Notes under the pieces: model-generated | Told to the model about the DNA's origin: nothing | Seen by the model: only the letters and a program-made list of their open reading frames with translations | The model's database searches: none | In this document: piece by piece, positions 1 through 6,314 of the stretch | Layout of the letters: each line of letters begins with the position of its first letter | How positions within the stretch are numbered: position 1 is the stretch's first letter | Source: Bacilli bacterium | GTDB lineage: Bacteria > Bacillota_I > Bacilli_A > RF39 > UBA660 | Length of the DNA stretch: 11,922 nucleotides | NCBI GenBank assembly: GCA_900772095.1 | Contig: CAAGQJ010000029.1 | Span: 1-11,922, forward strand | Reading direction: 5' to 3' | Program-made: the position numbers and the translations under genes

Positions 1-7
1 ATACCAT
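1..7 (-). CDS. Start of a divergent gene running off the left edge (partial)
   Basis: On the minus strand an ATG occupies 7-5, preceded by a GAGGTGG Shine-Dalgarno-like sequence (complement of 10-16); from GAGG the spacing is 5 bases. Only two codons are in the window, so no product can be named. The arrangement, a gene starting divergently from an XRE regulator about 150 bases away, resembles the Tn916 orf9 region, where regulatory and then xis/int genes follow. That identity is inference. The start could also be fortuitous. Confidence 0.35.
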
Positions 8-56
8 ATCCACCTCATTTCTGGATAAACTTTATTTTTGATGTCCATAATAAGCG

Positions 57-80
57 AAACTATAACTTATGGAATAGTTT
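57..80. promoter_or_regulatory. Inverted repeat, candidate operator between divergent genes
   Basis: AAACTAT (57-63) and ATAGTTT (74-80) are perfect 7-base inverted arms separated by 10 bases. The repeat lies in the intergenic region shared by the XRE gene and the divergent gene at the left edge, just upstream of a TATAAT box. XRE-family repressors commonly bind short dyads in their own promoter region, so autoregulation is plausible. Only the symmetry is seen directly; binding is inferred. Confidence 0.4.
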
Positions 81-95
81 ATTTTATAGGGCTAT

Positions 96-101
96 TATAA
101 T
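96..101 (+). promoter_or_regulatory. Candidate -10 box for the XRE gene
   Basis: A perfect TATAAT lies about 58 bases upstream of the preferred XRE start codon. No good TTGACA-like -35 element is found 16-18 bases upstream; that position falls in the right arm of the inverted repeat at 57-80. This would fit a weak or regulated promoter. AT-rich DNA throws up such boxes by chance, so confidence is moderate. Confidence 0.4.
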
Positions 102-158
102 ACATTTTCACAAAGGTTACAATGTAAAAGAATGGTTCGAGGAAAGGATGTGTGTGCT

Positions 159-527
159 ATGGAGCTTGATTTTAAAGCGATAGGGAAACGAATAAAAATT
201 GCAAGGATAAAGAAAAATTTTACCCAAGAAGCCGTAGCAGACAGAATAGGCGTTTCCCCACAGCACGTCAGTAATATAGAAACTGGAAACTCCAGCGTCA
301 GCCTGCCGACTTTAGTTGCGATTGCAAATATGTTATCTGTATCGGTTGATGAACTTTTATGTGATACTGTTCTTACCTCTAAGCCCATATTTGAAAGAGA
401 AGCAAAAGATATTTTCGAGGATTGCAACGAATATGAAGTCCGTGTTTTAGTAGATGTTTTGAAAGCAACTAAAAATTCTATGCGTCATGTAAAGATGTTT
501 GAAAACAAAATGAATAGGAACGAATAA
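159..527 (+). CDS. XRE-family helix-turn-helix transcriptional regulator
   Basis: This 122-residue protein has an N-terminal HTH_3/Cro-CI domain at about residues 9-64. The helix TQEAVADRIG (22-31) and the recognition helix SPQHVSNIE (33-41) are clear, followed by the usual SLPTLVAIANMLSVSVDELL segment. The C-terminal half (about 70-122) is charged and helical-looking with no recognised enzyme domain. The frame is open from an ATG at 132, but the ATG at 159 is preferred because GAGGAAAGGA (139-148) sits about 10 bases before it, whereas the upstream ATG lacks a strong site. It is the only clear plus-strand gene and converges on the cargo operon. In Tn916 the similarly placed and oriented XRE gene is orf9, a repressor of downstream regulatory genes. 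An equivalent role here is inferred from family and position. Family assignment is secure; the target is unknown. Confidence 0.88.
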   Translation: MELDFKAIGKRIKIARIKKNFTQEAVADRIGVSPQHVSNIETGNSSVSLPTLVAIANMLSVSVDELLCDTVLTSKPIFEREAKDIFEDCNEYEVRVLVDVLKATKNSMRHVKMFENKMNRNE

Positions 528-577
528 AACCGTAGTGTACTGATCACAAATGATTGTGAAGTACCGCTACGGTTTTT
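527..577. terminator. Bidirectional intrinsic terminator between convergent genes
   Basis: AAACCGTAG (527-535) pairs with CTACGGTTT (567-575). An inner perfect stem TCACAA/TTGTGA sits around a four-base loop, and TACT/AGTA extends the middle with a bulge. On the plus strand the stem ends in TTTTT (573-577), serving the XRE gene whose stop codon is at 525-527. On the minus strand it reads out as GGTTTTATT, serving the cargo operon. The stem overlaps the stop codons of both convergent genes. Confidence 0.85.
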
Positions 578-878
578 CTTCGCTGAATTTATAACCCACA
601 CCCCAAACAGTCAAAATATACTGCGGATTGTCTGGATTGGGTTCTATTTTCTTTCTAAGTTTTCGGATAAACGAAGTCATGTTGTTTGCATTCGGTATAT
701 CATCATCTCCCCATACATTCTGATAGAGTTGTTCTTTTGTGAATACCTGTCCTTTATGAGAATACATAAAATACAATAGGTCAAATTCCTTTGCAGTCAG
801 ATAAATTCGACTGCCTTGTTTATCTACCACAGTGCGAGTAAAAGGATTGATATATAATTCTTCTGTTTGTATGTTCAT
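567..878 (-). CDS. Orphan winged-helix (OmpR-type) DNA-binding protein lacking a receiver domain; probably 5'-broken
   Basis: The 103 residues are almost entirely a Trans_reg_C winged-helix domain. LTAKEFDLLYFMYSHKGQVF, the turn into KEQLYQNVWG, the recognition-helix segment NNMTSFIRKLRKKIE and the terminal wing TVWGVGYKF are all typical of OmpR/VanR-type regulators. There is no receiver domain and no phospho-acceptor aspartate. The ATG at 878 has no convincing ribosome-binding site. The frame continues open upstream with residues reading GKILVVEFNDKENNLFQQTL, and a well-placed ATG with AGGGGGG lies at 979 but one base out of phase (see 879-979). The intact form would be about 137 residues. 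It follows the histidine kinase by only a few bases and would be the last gene of the cargo operon. It may act in transcription without phosphorylation, or be inactive. Domain call is firm; functionality is uncertain. Confidence 0.7.
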   Translation of the reverse strand: MNIQTEELYINPFTRTVVDKQGSRIYLTAKEFDLLYFMYSHKGQVFTKEQLYQNVWGDDDIPNANNMTSFIRKLRKKIEPNPDNPQYILTVWGVGYKFSEEKP

Positions 879-979
879 AAGTGTCGGACTTGTATTCAGT
901 TTCGTAGACAGCCATTCTAAGGTTTGCTGAAATAAGTTATTCTCTTTATCATTAAATTCTACAACTAATATTTTCCCAT
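879..979 (-). pseudogene. Out-of-frame 5' segment of the orphan winged-helix gene
   Basis: On the minus strand an ATG at 979-977 has an AGGGGGG site (complement of 985-991) five bases upstream, 14 bases after the kinase stop codon. Read from that ATG, translation stops after four codons (Met-Gly-Lys-Tyr). One more A in the run complementary to 971-974 would give Met-Gly-Lys-Ile-Leu-Val-Val-Glu and continue in frame into the winged-helix ORF, 34 codons later. This is strong sequence evidence for a single-base deletion or a read error in an A-run. No alternative ATG, GTG or TTG start exists in the open frame between about 976 and 878. A programmed frameshift is a less likely option. Confidence 0.6.
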
Positions 980-993
980 AGTATCCCCCCTAA

Positions 994-2364
994 TTAAAAT
1001 TTTCTATCAAGAGGGAACACGAGAGTAACTCTTGCCCCTATAATCTTATTATTTTCTTCTAAGTTTTCAAGCCTGAGAAATCCAAAATGTTCCCGCATGA
1101 TTTTGTTTACGATTGCAAGTCCCAAACCGTAATGAGTGCCATTTCTCGCCTTGTTTTCAGAATAGAATTTTTGAGTTGCTCTTTTTAGGCTTTCTTCACT
1201 AAACCCTTTTCCGCTGTCAGTAACACTTATCCTATATTCAGATATATGTTTTTGAAATTGCAATTTTAATTCTGTATATTCTTCCGAAAAATCAACAGCA
1301 TTTGATACTATATTTTGGAACGCTTTTTGTATTGCTTTTCCATCTATCAATAAGTCATCAGCAATATCTTTTTGTAGAACTACAATAGATATATTTTTTA
1401 GGGAAGCTATTTGATTTGCCAGTGAAATTAGTTCATTTACATATTCTTCGCCCAAGGAAATATAATCCGTTTTTAAGTGTTCCATTTTCACAAGATTTTT
1501 TAGTTCTTCTACATATTCTGATATTCTTTTTATTCCGTCTTGCGCATCGTTTAAATACTCCTTTTGTTTTCCTGTTATTTCTGTTTCTTCCAGCAATTCC
1601 AAATTTCCAGATACAACCGTAGCAGGTGTTTGTATATCATGCGTAAGTGCTTGAATACCATCTTCTAATAATTGAGCTTGCTTTAATTGTTTTTTTGTAC
1701 TGTCTTTTACTGCTTTTTCCATTTCGTTCAAAACAATTAAAATATCATTTATTTCTTTTAATGTACTCGATACCCCAGAGATTTGTTCATCATCATTCAA
1801 AATGGTTTCACGTATACTTATGATTTTATTTAGTTCTTTACGCAACTGATTTCTATGCCATTTTAGAATGATAAAAAAACCTATAACAACTGTAACAAAA
1901 AAGGAAAGAACAACTGTTAAATCAGCACTCGGAAAAACATTTCTCAAAAAATCATTTGAAAATTGGGAAGTGCCACTTTTATATCCCAAAATCCATTTTT
2001 CAGATAAACCATTGACACATTCATATTTCGTTCCGTTCATAAACTGCAAATGTGTAACTTGTCCCTCTTTATAAACTTCTTCTATAAGTTCTTTATCCTG
2101 TATTGTGCCAGTTATATAATTGCCGTCGTTTGAAAGTTGCGCATATTCTATATATGCTGGTATATCCTTAGCTTCAAGCACTCCATTGACAGCTTTACCT
2201 GTTATATTTTCCACACTTTCAGATATTACTTGCGGAGAAAGAATTATCCCTGTTTCCGTTAAAAATAAAGTTCCTGCTCCAAATATAACAATCACTATGA
2301 AGATGTAGCATATTTGAGAAATACTAAGAGTTAAAAGCATTCTCATTATTGATTTTTTTCCCAT
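994..2364 (-). CDS. lanK: Sensor histidine kinase of a lantibiotic-type two-component system (LanK/NisK/SpaK-like)
   Basis: This membrane kinase should sense an extracellular peptide and phosphorylate the response regulator encoded just upstream. From the ATG at 2364 it has 456 residues: a membrane segment at about 12-35, an extracytoplasmic sensor of roughly 110 residues, a second membrane segment at about 148-168, then the cytoplasmic kinase core. The H-box ALTHDIQTPATV holds the phospho-acceptor His242. The N-box QNIVSNAVDF is near 350-359, the G1 box DSGKGFS near 383-389, and the G2 box YGLGLAIV near 412-419. The frame also opens at a TTG at 2382, but GGGGAG ten bases before the ATG at 2364 favours the later start. 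The gene overlaps the 3' end of the response regulator gene by 19 bases, indicating translational coupling. HDIQTP and the large external loop fit the NisK/SpaK type rather than the BceS type, which lacks such a loop. All catalytic motifs look intact. Confidence 0.9.
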   Translation of the reverse strand: MGKKSIMRMLLTLSISQICYIFIVIVIFGAGTLFLTETGIILSPQVISESVENITGKAVNGVLEAKDIPAYIEYAQLSNDGNYITGTIQDKELIEEVYKEGQVTHLQFMNGTKYECVNGLSEKWILGYKSGTSQFSNDFLRNVFPSADLTVVLSFFVTVVIGFFIILKWHRNQLRKELNKIISIRETILNDDEQISGVSSTLKEINDILIVLNEMEKAVKDSTKKQLKQAQLLEDGIQALTHDIQTPATVVSGNLELLEETEITGKQKEYLNDAQDGIKRISEYVEELKNLVKMEHLKTDYISLGEEYVNELISLANQIASLKNISIVVLQKDIADDLLIDGKAIQKAFQNIVSNAVDFSEEYTELKLQFQKHISEYRISVTDSGKGFSEESLKRATQKFYSENKARNGTHYGLGLAIVNKIMREHFGFLRLENLEENNKIIGARVTLVFPLDRKF

Positions 2365-3014
2365 TGATAGCCCACTCCCCAAATTGTCTTTATCGGTTCT
2401 TCGTTATAAACTTTAAATTTCTTTCTTATCTCTTTTATTCTTTCTCGTATGGTCGTTTCAGCGTCTCCAATACCGTCAAATCCGAAAATTCTTTCATATA
2501 TTTCATCTTTTGTAAATACACGATTAGGATTTTTCATGAGCAGACAACATATTTCATATTCAGACGGCGTCATATTTAACTCTGTTTCATTTACATAGAT
2601 TTTCCTGCTCGTAAAATCACAAAAAACCTGTCCTATATGAATTAAATTGTTTTTTCCTCTATTTTCTCGACGCAAATGTGCTGTTATCCGACAACGAAGT
2701 TCTTTAATGGAGAACGGCTTAATAATATAATCATCTGCTCCAACCGAAAATCCTTCTACTAAATCTTGTTCAAAATTTTTGGCAGTTAAAAACAATACAG
2801 GTATATCAATTTCACGCCTTTTATCTTTCAAAAAAGTAAACCCGTCTAATTCGGGCATCATAACATCAAGTATCATCAAATCGTGTGCATTGATTTCTCG
2901 AATAGACACTCCCGATAAACCTGTATAAACCGTTACAGAATGTTCTTTTTCCAAAGTATTTTTTATAAGTTGAAGTAATGTTTTATCATCATCTATCACT
3001 ATAATATGAGCCAT
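2346..3014 (-). CDS. lanR: OmpR-family response regulator (LanR/NisR/SpaR-like)
   Basis: This cytoplasmic transcription factor should be activated by the adjacent kinase and control the transporter operon. The 222 residues contain an N-terminal receiver domain (about 3-112) with the acidic pair Asp8/Asp9, phospho-acceptor Asp50 in LMILDVMMPELDG, the switch Thr77 in LFLTAKN and Lys99 in YIIKPF. A C-terminal winged-helix domain (about 125-219) includes TPSEYEICCLL, a recognition segment ETTIRERIKEIRKKF and the terminal TIWGVGYQW. All residues needed for phosphorylation are present. The start is supported by AAGGAG seven bases upstream of the ATG. It lies 12 bases after the lanG stop and overlaps the kinase start, placing it inside the same operon. 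Members of this family are often annotated as VanR-, NisR- or NsrR-like; the neighbouring LanFEG genes favour the lantibiotic reading. Confidence 0.92.
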   Translation of the reverse strand: MAHIIVIDDDKTLLQLIKNTLEKEHSVTVYTGLSGVSIREINAHDLMILDVMMPELDGFTFLKDKRREIDIPVLFLTAKNFEQDLVEGFSVGADDYIIKPFSIKELRCRITAHLRRENRGKNNLIHIGQVFCDFTSRKIYVNETELNMTPSEYEICCLLMKNPNRVFTKDEIYERIFGFDGIGDAETTIRERIKEIRKKFKVYNEEPIKTIWGVGYQWEKNQ

Positions 3015-3026
3015 GCTGTTTCTCCT

Positions 3027-3779
3027 TTATTCTTTTGATTTACCCTCCCAATTTTTAAACCATAATACAACTCCGATAAGCAGTAAAACAAAAGATACAA
3101 ATTGTATCGCTAAGTCTAACGGTAAATTTACTCCCTGTACGCTTAAACTAATATTCTCGAAATAGAGGGTTGTTGTTTTTAAAGTCCAAATCCATGGAAT
3201 AACTCTCCAAAGTTGTTCTTCAAGCATAGGAAACGAGCTGATATAAGAAACAAATATTGTTCCTAAAATTCCAATTCCTATGGAAGCTCCCATTCCCAAG
3301 TAAATACTAATCCATAATTGAAATGGAACTAAAAAAAGAGAACCTACAATAAAAATCAATGTAGTTTTTAAAGCAGGGATAAGCGTATAGTTTTCTGGTT
3401 TATAGATACACCATATACTAACATATAATAATAACATAGAGAATACAACAAAAAAAGTCAATATACCTATCAAATACATAGCTTTTGCGAGAAAGTTCAT
3501 TCCCCTGTGCGTACTTTTTCTTATAATTTGATAATTCCCAGCTTCTTGTTCTTGCTCTCCTGTAATTCCAGCCAAAATCCCAATTAAGATAGGCGCAATC
3601 ATAGCCGATATAGTTATCCAATAATTACCGCTATTCATGACAATTTCATTTTTATCGCTTGACCTAAAAACAAACAGAATAAAACCAACTATAACAAAAG
3701 CCAGTACAAAAGGTATTTTCTTTAATATCGTTCGCTTACTCTTTAAATGCTCTGCATATAAGACTTTCATGAAATACAT
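3027..3779 (-). CDS. lanG: Lantibiotic-protection ABC transporter permease, LanG/MutG type
   Basis: This is one of two membrane subunits of the peptide-exporting ABC transporter. The 250-residue protein begins with a short cytoplasmic stretch containing EHLKSKRT, a motif echoed in LanE (ELLKSKRT). About six hydrophobic segments follow, near 22-38, 53-73, 100-123, 136-157, 163-181 and 222-241, which is normal size and topology for the family. The acidic loop GEQEQEAGNYQ after the second membrane segment is typical of ABC-2-like permeases. The open frame extends to 3803, but the ATG at 3779 is preferred: GAGGG lies 8 bases upstream and the start is one base after the lanE stop. The pair probably forms a LanE-LanG heterodimer with a LanF homodimer and expels lantibiotic from the membrane; that mechanism is family knowledge. 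E and G assignments rest on gene order and could be swapped. Confidence 0.85.
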   Translation of the reverse strand: MYFMKVLYAEHLKSKRTILKKIPFVLAFVIVGFILFVFRSSDKNEIVMNSGNYWITISAMIAPILIGILAGITGEQEQEAGNYQIIRKSTHRGMNFLAKAMYLIGILTFFVVFSMLLLYVSIWCIYKPENYTLIPALKTTLIFIVGSLFLVPFQLWISIYLGMGASIGIGILGTIFVSYISSFPMLEEQLWRVIPWIWTLKTTTLYFENISLSVQGVNLPLDLAIQFVSFVLLLIGVVLWFKNWEGKSKE

Positions 3780-3780
3780 T

Positions 3781-4539
3781 TTAATTTCCCTCTCTTTTTG
3801 CAAAAAAGATTGATGTGATATAGGTAAATATCATGCAACATAATACCGCTGACAATATTCCCAGTAGGATTGAATTTGTATTTAACAAATTACTTGTATT
3901 TTCCAAAACAATTCCATTTGGGTGTATTTTTGTAATCGGTACAATACTTCTTACCGCATAGCTATATGGATTTAAAATCCAATAATTTTCTGAAGCCATA
4001 ATCGGAGCTGATACAAAGCCAACAAAGCCTATACCTAATGCACCAGCTAAGCCAAAATTATGAGTACAGAACAATGAGATCGGGATAATCGCCAATGACA
4101 TCAACCATGTAATTCCACCCATTTCTAATATTGATATAACGGTATTCATACCAAGATGATTGCATAATGCCAATCCACATACGAATATAGTCAATAGTGC
4201 AGTAGCCACAAACGAGTAAAATGCTAAAGTAAATACTTTTACTGTCCAAACCCGTTTCACTGAATATGCTTCTACATAAATAGAACGATAGGTATTATTT
4301 TTCTTTTCTTCATACTCGCTTAAAATACACAATAGTGAAATTCCAAGTGTATTAAAAGATATTGTCCACATATTAAAAATCATTTTTGTGTAATGTTCCC
4401 AAGAGTTTTCTAAGGTATCTGGCGCAAGATTTGCTACAATCATAAGCAGAACAGCAAATATGACAGCACCAATAAAAAGAACAGGTCTAAGCAATGTCCT
4501 TTTGGATTTTAATAATTCCATACGAAATAATTTATACAT
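3781..4539 (-). CDS. lanE: Lantibiotic-protection ABC transporter permease, LanE/MutE type
   Basis: This is the first membrane subunit of the LanFEG transporter. Its 252 residues start with MYKLFRMELLKSKRT, followed by about six hydrophobic segments near 17-37, 54-74, 100-124, 137-159, 162-182 and 223-246. The acidic loop SEYEEKKNNTYRSI after the second segment matches the position of the acidic loop in LanG, as expected for two paralogous permeases descended from one ancestor. The C-terminus is short and basic (AKREGN). The start is supported by AGGAGG nine bases upstream and by an eight-base overlap with the lanF 3' end, which suggests coupled translation. The large hydrophobic fraction and companion ATPase make permease function secure; the exact substrate is inferred from the set of genes. 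Confidence 0.85.
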   Translation of the reverse strand: MYKLFRMELLKSKRTLLRPVLFIGAVIFAVLLMIVANLAPDTLENSWEHYTKMIFNMWTISFNTLGISLLCILSEYEEKKNNTYRSIYVEAYSVKRVWTVKVFTLAFYSFVATALLTIFVCGLALCNHLGMNTVISILEMGGITWLMSLAIIPISLFCTHNFGLAGALGIGFVGFVSAPIMASENYWILNPYSYAVRSIVPITKIHPNGIVLENTSNLLNTNSILLGILSAVLCCMIFTYITSIFFAKREGN

Positions 4540-5236
4540 AGAAACATTCCTCCTCTTTGGTAACGTTCATAAATATCGTTTCTAAATCATCAGTATCGTT
4601 GATTTCTCCCTCATACTTTAGTTTTCCATTGATGATAATTCCGATGTAGGACGCTATATGTTGGATTTCTGCAAGGTTATGACTGGAAACCAAAACCGTA
4701 ATTTGATTTTCATTCAGTCTTTTTATTAAATCTCGTAATTCTTGAATACCAATAGGGTCTAAACCATTTGTAGGTTCGTCCAAGATAATTAAATCTGGAT
4801 TTCCTAAAAGAGCTATTGCAATTCCTAATCTTTGCTTCATTCCAAGCGAAAAATTAGAAACCTTTTTCTTTCCTGTCTTATCTATTTTTAATAGTTTTAA
4901 AACACGGGTTATTTCATTTTCTGATACTCCTAACATACAAGCGTGTATCAACATATTTTCTTTTGCCGTCAAATTGCCGTAAATTGCAGGACTTTCTATT
5001 AAAACTCCTATTTTGTTCAACGTATCTCTTGACCACGGCTTTCCTTTAAAAATAACTTCTCCCTCACTAGGTTTTAATAATCCGCAAAGTAATTTCATGG
5101 TTGTGCTTTTTCCCGCACCATTTGGACCAAGCAGACCATAAGTTTCTCCTTTTGGCACTTTCAAAGAAAGTCCTTTAATAATATTTTCGTTTTTGATGTT
5201 TTTGGTTAAATTTTTTGTTTCTAAAATGTAGTCCAT
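4532..5236 (-). CDS. lanF: Lantibiotic-protection ABC transporter ATP-binding subunit LanF
   Basis: This cytoplasmic ATPase powers the LanEG permease pair. Its 234 residues carry a complete nucleotide-binding domain: Walker A GPNGAGKST (37-45), the ABC signature NFSLGMKQR (128-136), Walker B LIILDEP (149-155), the D-loop GLD (158-160) and the switch His186 in SSHNL. Where most ABC ATPases have a Q-loop glutamine, this one has Glu81 in IGVLIESPAIYGNLT. That E-loop is a recognised hallmark of lantibiotic immunity ATPases such as NukF and is the best single-sequence evidence for substrate class. The start has AAGGCGG six bases upstream of the ATG. It is the first gene of the cargo operon and follows a gap of about 150 bases with a candidate promoter. 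Bacitracin/BcrA-like ATPases are the main alternative, but the E-loop and two permeases favour LanF. Confidence 0.93.
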   Translation of the reverse strand: MDYILETKNLTKNIKNENIIKGLSLKVPKGETYGLLGPNGAGKSTTMKLLCGLLKPSEGEVIFKGKPWSRDTLNKIGVLIESPAIYGNLTAKENMLIHACMLGVSENEITRVLKLLKIDKTGKKKVSNFSLGMKQRLGIAIALLGNPDLIILDEPTNGLDPIGIQELRDLIKRLNENQITVLVSSHNLAEIQHIASYIGIIINGKLKYEGEINDTDDLETIFMNVTKEEECFYV

Positions 5237-5252
5237 GTTCTACCGCCTTTCC

Positions 5253-5270
5253 TTACTTGAAATTTACTTG
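5253..5270. repeat. Direct repeat with 11-bp period, candidate response-regulator box
   Basis: TTACTTG occurs at 5253-5259 and again at 5264-5270, exactly 11 bases apart, just upstream of lanF. OmpR-family regulators of lantibiotic loci (NisR, SpaR) bind paired short repeats one helical turn apart, so this is a reasonable LanR site. An additional 6-base inverted pair, CTTGAA (5256-5261) and TTCAAG (5287-5292), overlaps it. The position, close to the lanF ribosome-binding site, is downstream of the best -10 box, which is unusual for activation. Confidence 0.35.
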
Positions 5271-5312
5271 TCAGTGTATGTATCACTTCAAGCATTTATA
5301 AGATAAAACATA

Positions 5313-5318
5313 ATTATA
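5313..5318 (-). promoter_or_regulatory. Candidate -10 box for the cargo operon
   Basis: On the minus strand a perfect TATAAT lies about 77 bases upstream of the lanF ATG and just after the orf13 terminator. No close match to TTGACA is seen 17 bases further upstream, where the terminator T-run begins. A poor -35 would be consistent with activator-dependent transcription by the encoded regulator. The strong terminator before it implies that the cargo needs its own promoter. The exact box is uncertain in such AT-rich DNA. Confidence 0.4.
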
Positions 5319-5337
5319 ATTAAATTGTAACTGAATT

Positions 5338-5379
5338 AAAAAAAGGCTTACGAAACATAAAAATTGAATCGTAAGCCTT
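5338..5379 (-). terminator. Intrinsic terminator after the conjugation block
   Basis: AAGGCTTACGA (5343-5353) and TCGTAAGCCTT (5369-5379) form a perfect 11-bp stem around a 15-base loop. On the minus strand the stem is followed by a run of seven T (complement of 5338-5344). It lies 6 bases after the orf13 stop codon, so it should end transcription of the transfer genes before the cargo operon. Confidence 0.9.
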
Positions 5380-5385
5380 ATATAA

Positions 5386-6297
5386 CTATCCTACAATCTT
5401 CCAGTTGCTATCCTTATGTAGCACCAGCTCATACTGTGACACCTGCGTTGCCTTTGTCTGATTATCAATGAATTTCACAGCTACCTTGACTTTCACATTG
5501 TCCCCGTCCTTTGTAAAGATAGGGTTTACCAGTTCAGAATAAAGGCAGTCCCTGTCAATAGGTTCAAGCACATTTCCCGATACATAATAGGCAAGTTCCT
5601 TTTCTGTGGCTGTCGGGTACAGCTTAAAGAATGTTTCCAGAAATGCCGTAGCGTCATTGATTGTGTCAGCGTCCACGCTGTTGTCGGCTTCTGGTGTCTT
5701 TGGTTCATAGTCCGATTTTTCGATTGCTGGGGCAAGGGTAGGGTTCTGAACGATTACCATATTTCCGTCAGCGTCTACATGGACTTTTACGGTATAGGTT
5801 GCCTTGACGCTCGTTGTCTGTTCTCCCTCTTTTATCTGCTGATCTACTTCGTAGGTAGCAGAAAAAGTGTCCGTACCAGACTGTTCAATGCTCCATACAA
5901 GTACATCTGTTACCGTGGAGCTGGTCGGTATATCTGTCCGAATGGTATCTACATTCAAGTCCTGCAATTCCTTTGTCAGATAACCGCTGATTGCCTGCGT
6001 CCTTGCTTCAATCGCTTCTTTGCTGTTGTTCCATGTGTAATAGGACTTTGCAAAGTTCTTCACGAAATTTTCAATACCGCTGGTATCATGTAATCGTAAC
6101 TGGATTGTTTCTGTTTCGTGTACCGTGTGCATATCAATAGCGGTAAAGTTCTTATATACGCCAAAGCTCACGCTTGCAATAAGCACCGCCCACAATGCAA
6201 TCACGGATTTTTTATGTGTGCCTACCTTGAAAGTACGCACCTTTTTTTCTTTGGGTTCTTTGATAGTTTCTGTCTGTTTCTTATTCTTTCTAAACAT
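5386..6297 (-). CDS. orf13: Conjugal transfer protein, TcpC-like (Tn916 Orf13 family)
   Basis: This is a bitopic membrane component of the Gram-positive conjugation channel. In the pCW3 plasmid, TcpC is membrane-bound and interacts with other transfer proteins, including the hydrolase. The 303 residues begin with a very basic cytoplasmic tail (about 1-30), a single membrane segment near 31-48 (SVIALWAVLIASVSFGVY), and an extracytoplasmic part that looks like two NTF2-like TcpC domains (about 70-190 and 215-300) joined by a Pro/Glu/Asp-containing linker. The start is supported by GAGGA seven bases before the ATG. It follows orf14 by 17 bases and is the last gene before the terminator. Length and topology match the family; no defect is visible. 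Confidence 0.88.
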   Translation of the reverse strand: MFRKNKKQTETIKEPKEKKVRTFKVGTHKKSVIALWAVLIASVSFGVYKNFTAIDMHTVHETETIQLRLHDTSGIENFVKNFAKSYYTWNNSKEAIEARTQAISGYLTKELQDLNVDTIRTDIPTSSTVTDVLVWSIEQSGTDTFSATYEVDQQIKEGEQTTSVKATYTVKVHVDADGNMVIVQNPTLAPAIEKSDYEPKTPEADNSVDADTINDATAFLETFFKLYPTATEKELAYYVSGNVLEPIDRDCLYSELVNPIFTKDGDNVKVKVAVKFIDNQTKATQVSQYELVLHKDSNWKIVG

Positions 6298-6314
6298 GAT
6301 GAAATCCTCACTTT

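Noticed and set aside
95..427. Minus-strand ORF of 110 codons opposite the XRE gene
   Set aside because: It is antisense to a clear helix-turn-helix gene, has no recognisable domain and no convincing ribosome-binding site.
5237..5385. A lantibiotic precursor or tet(M)-type leader peptide in the gap before lanF
   Set aside because: No short ORF with a start signal and a Cys/Ser/Thr-rich core, and no attenuator-like paired hairpins beyond the orf13 terminator, could be found.
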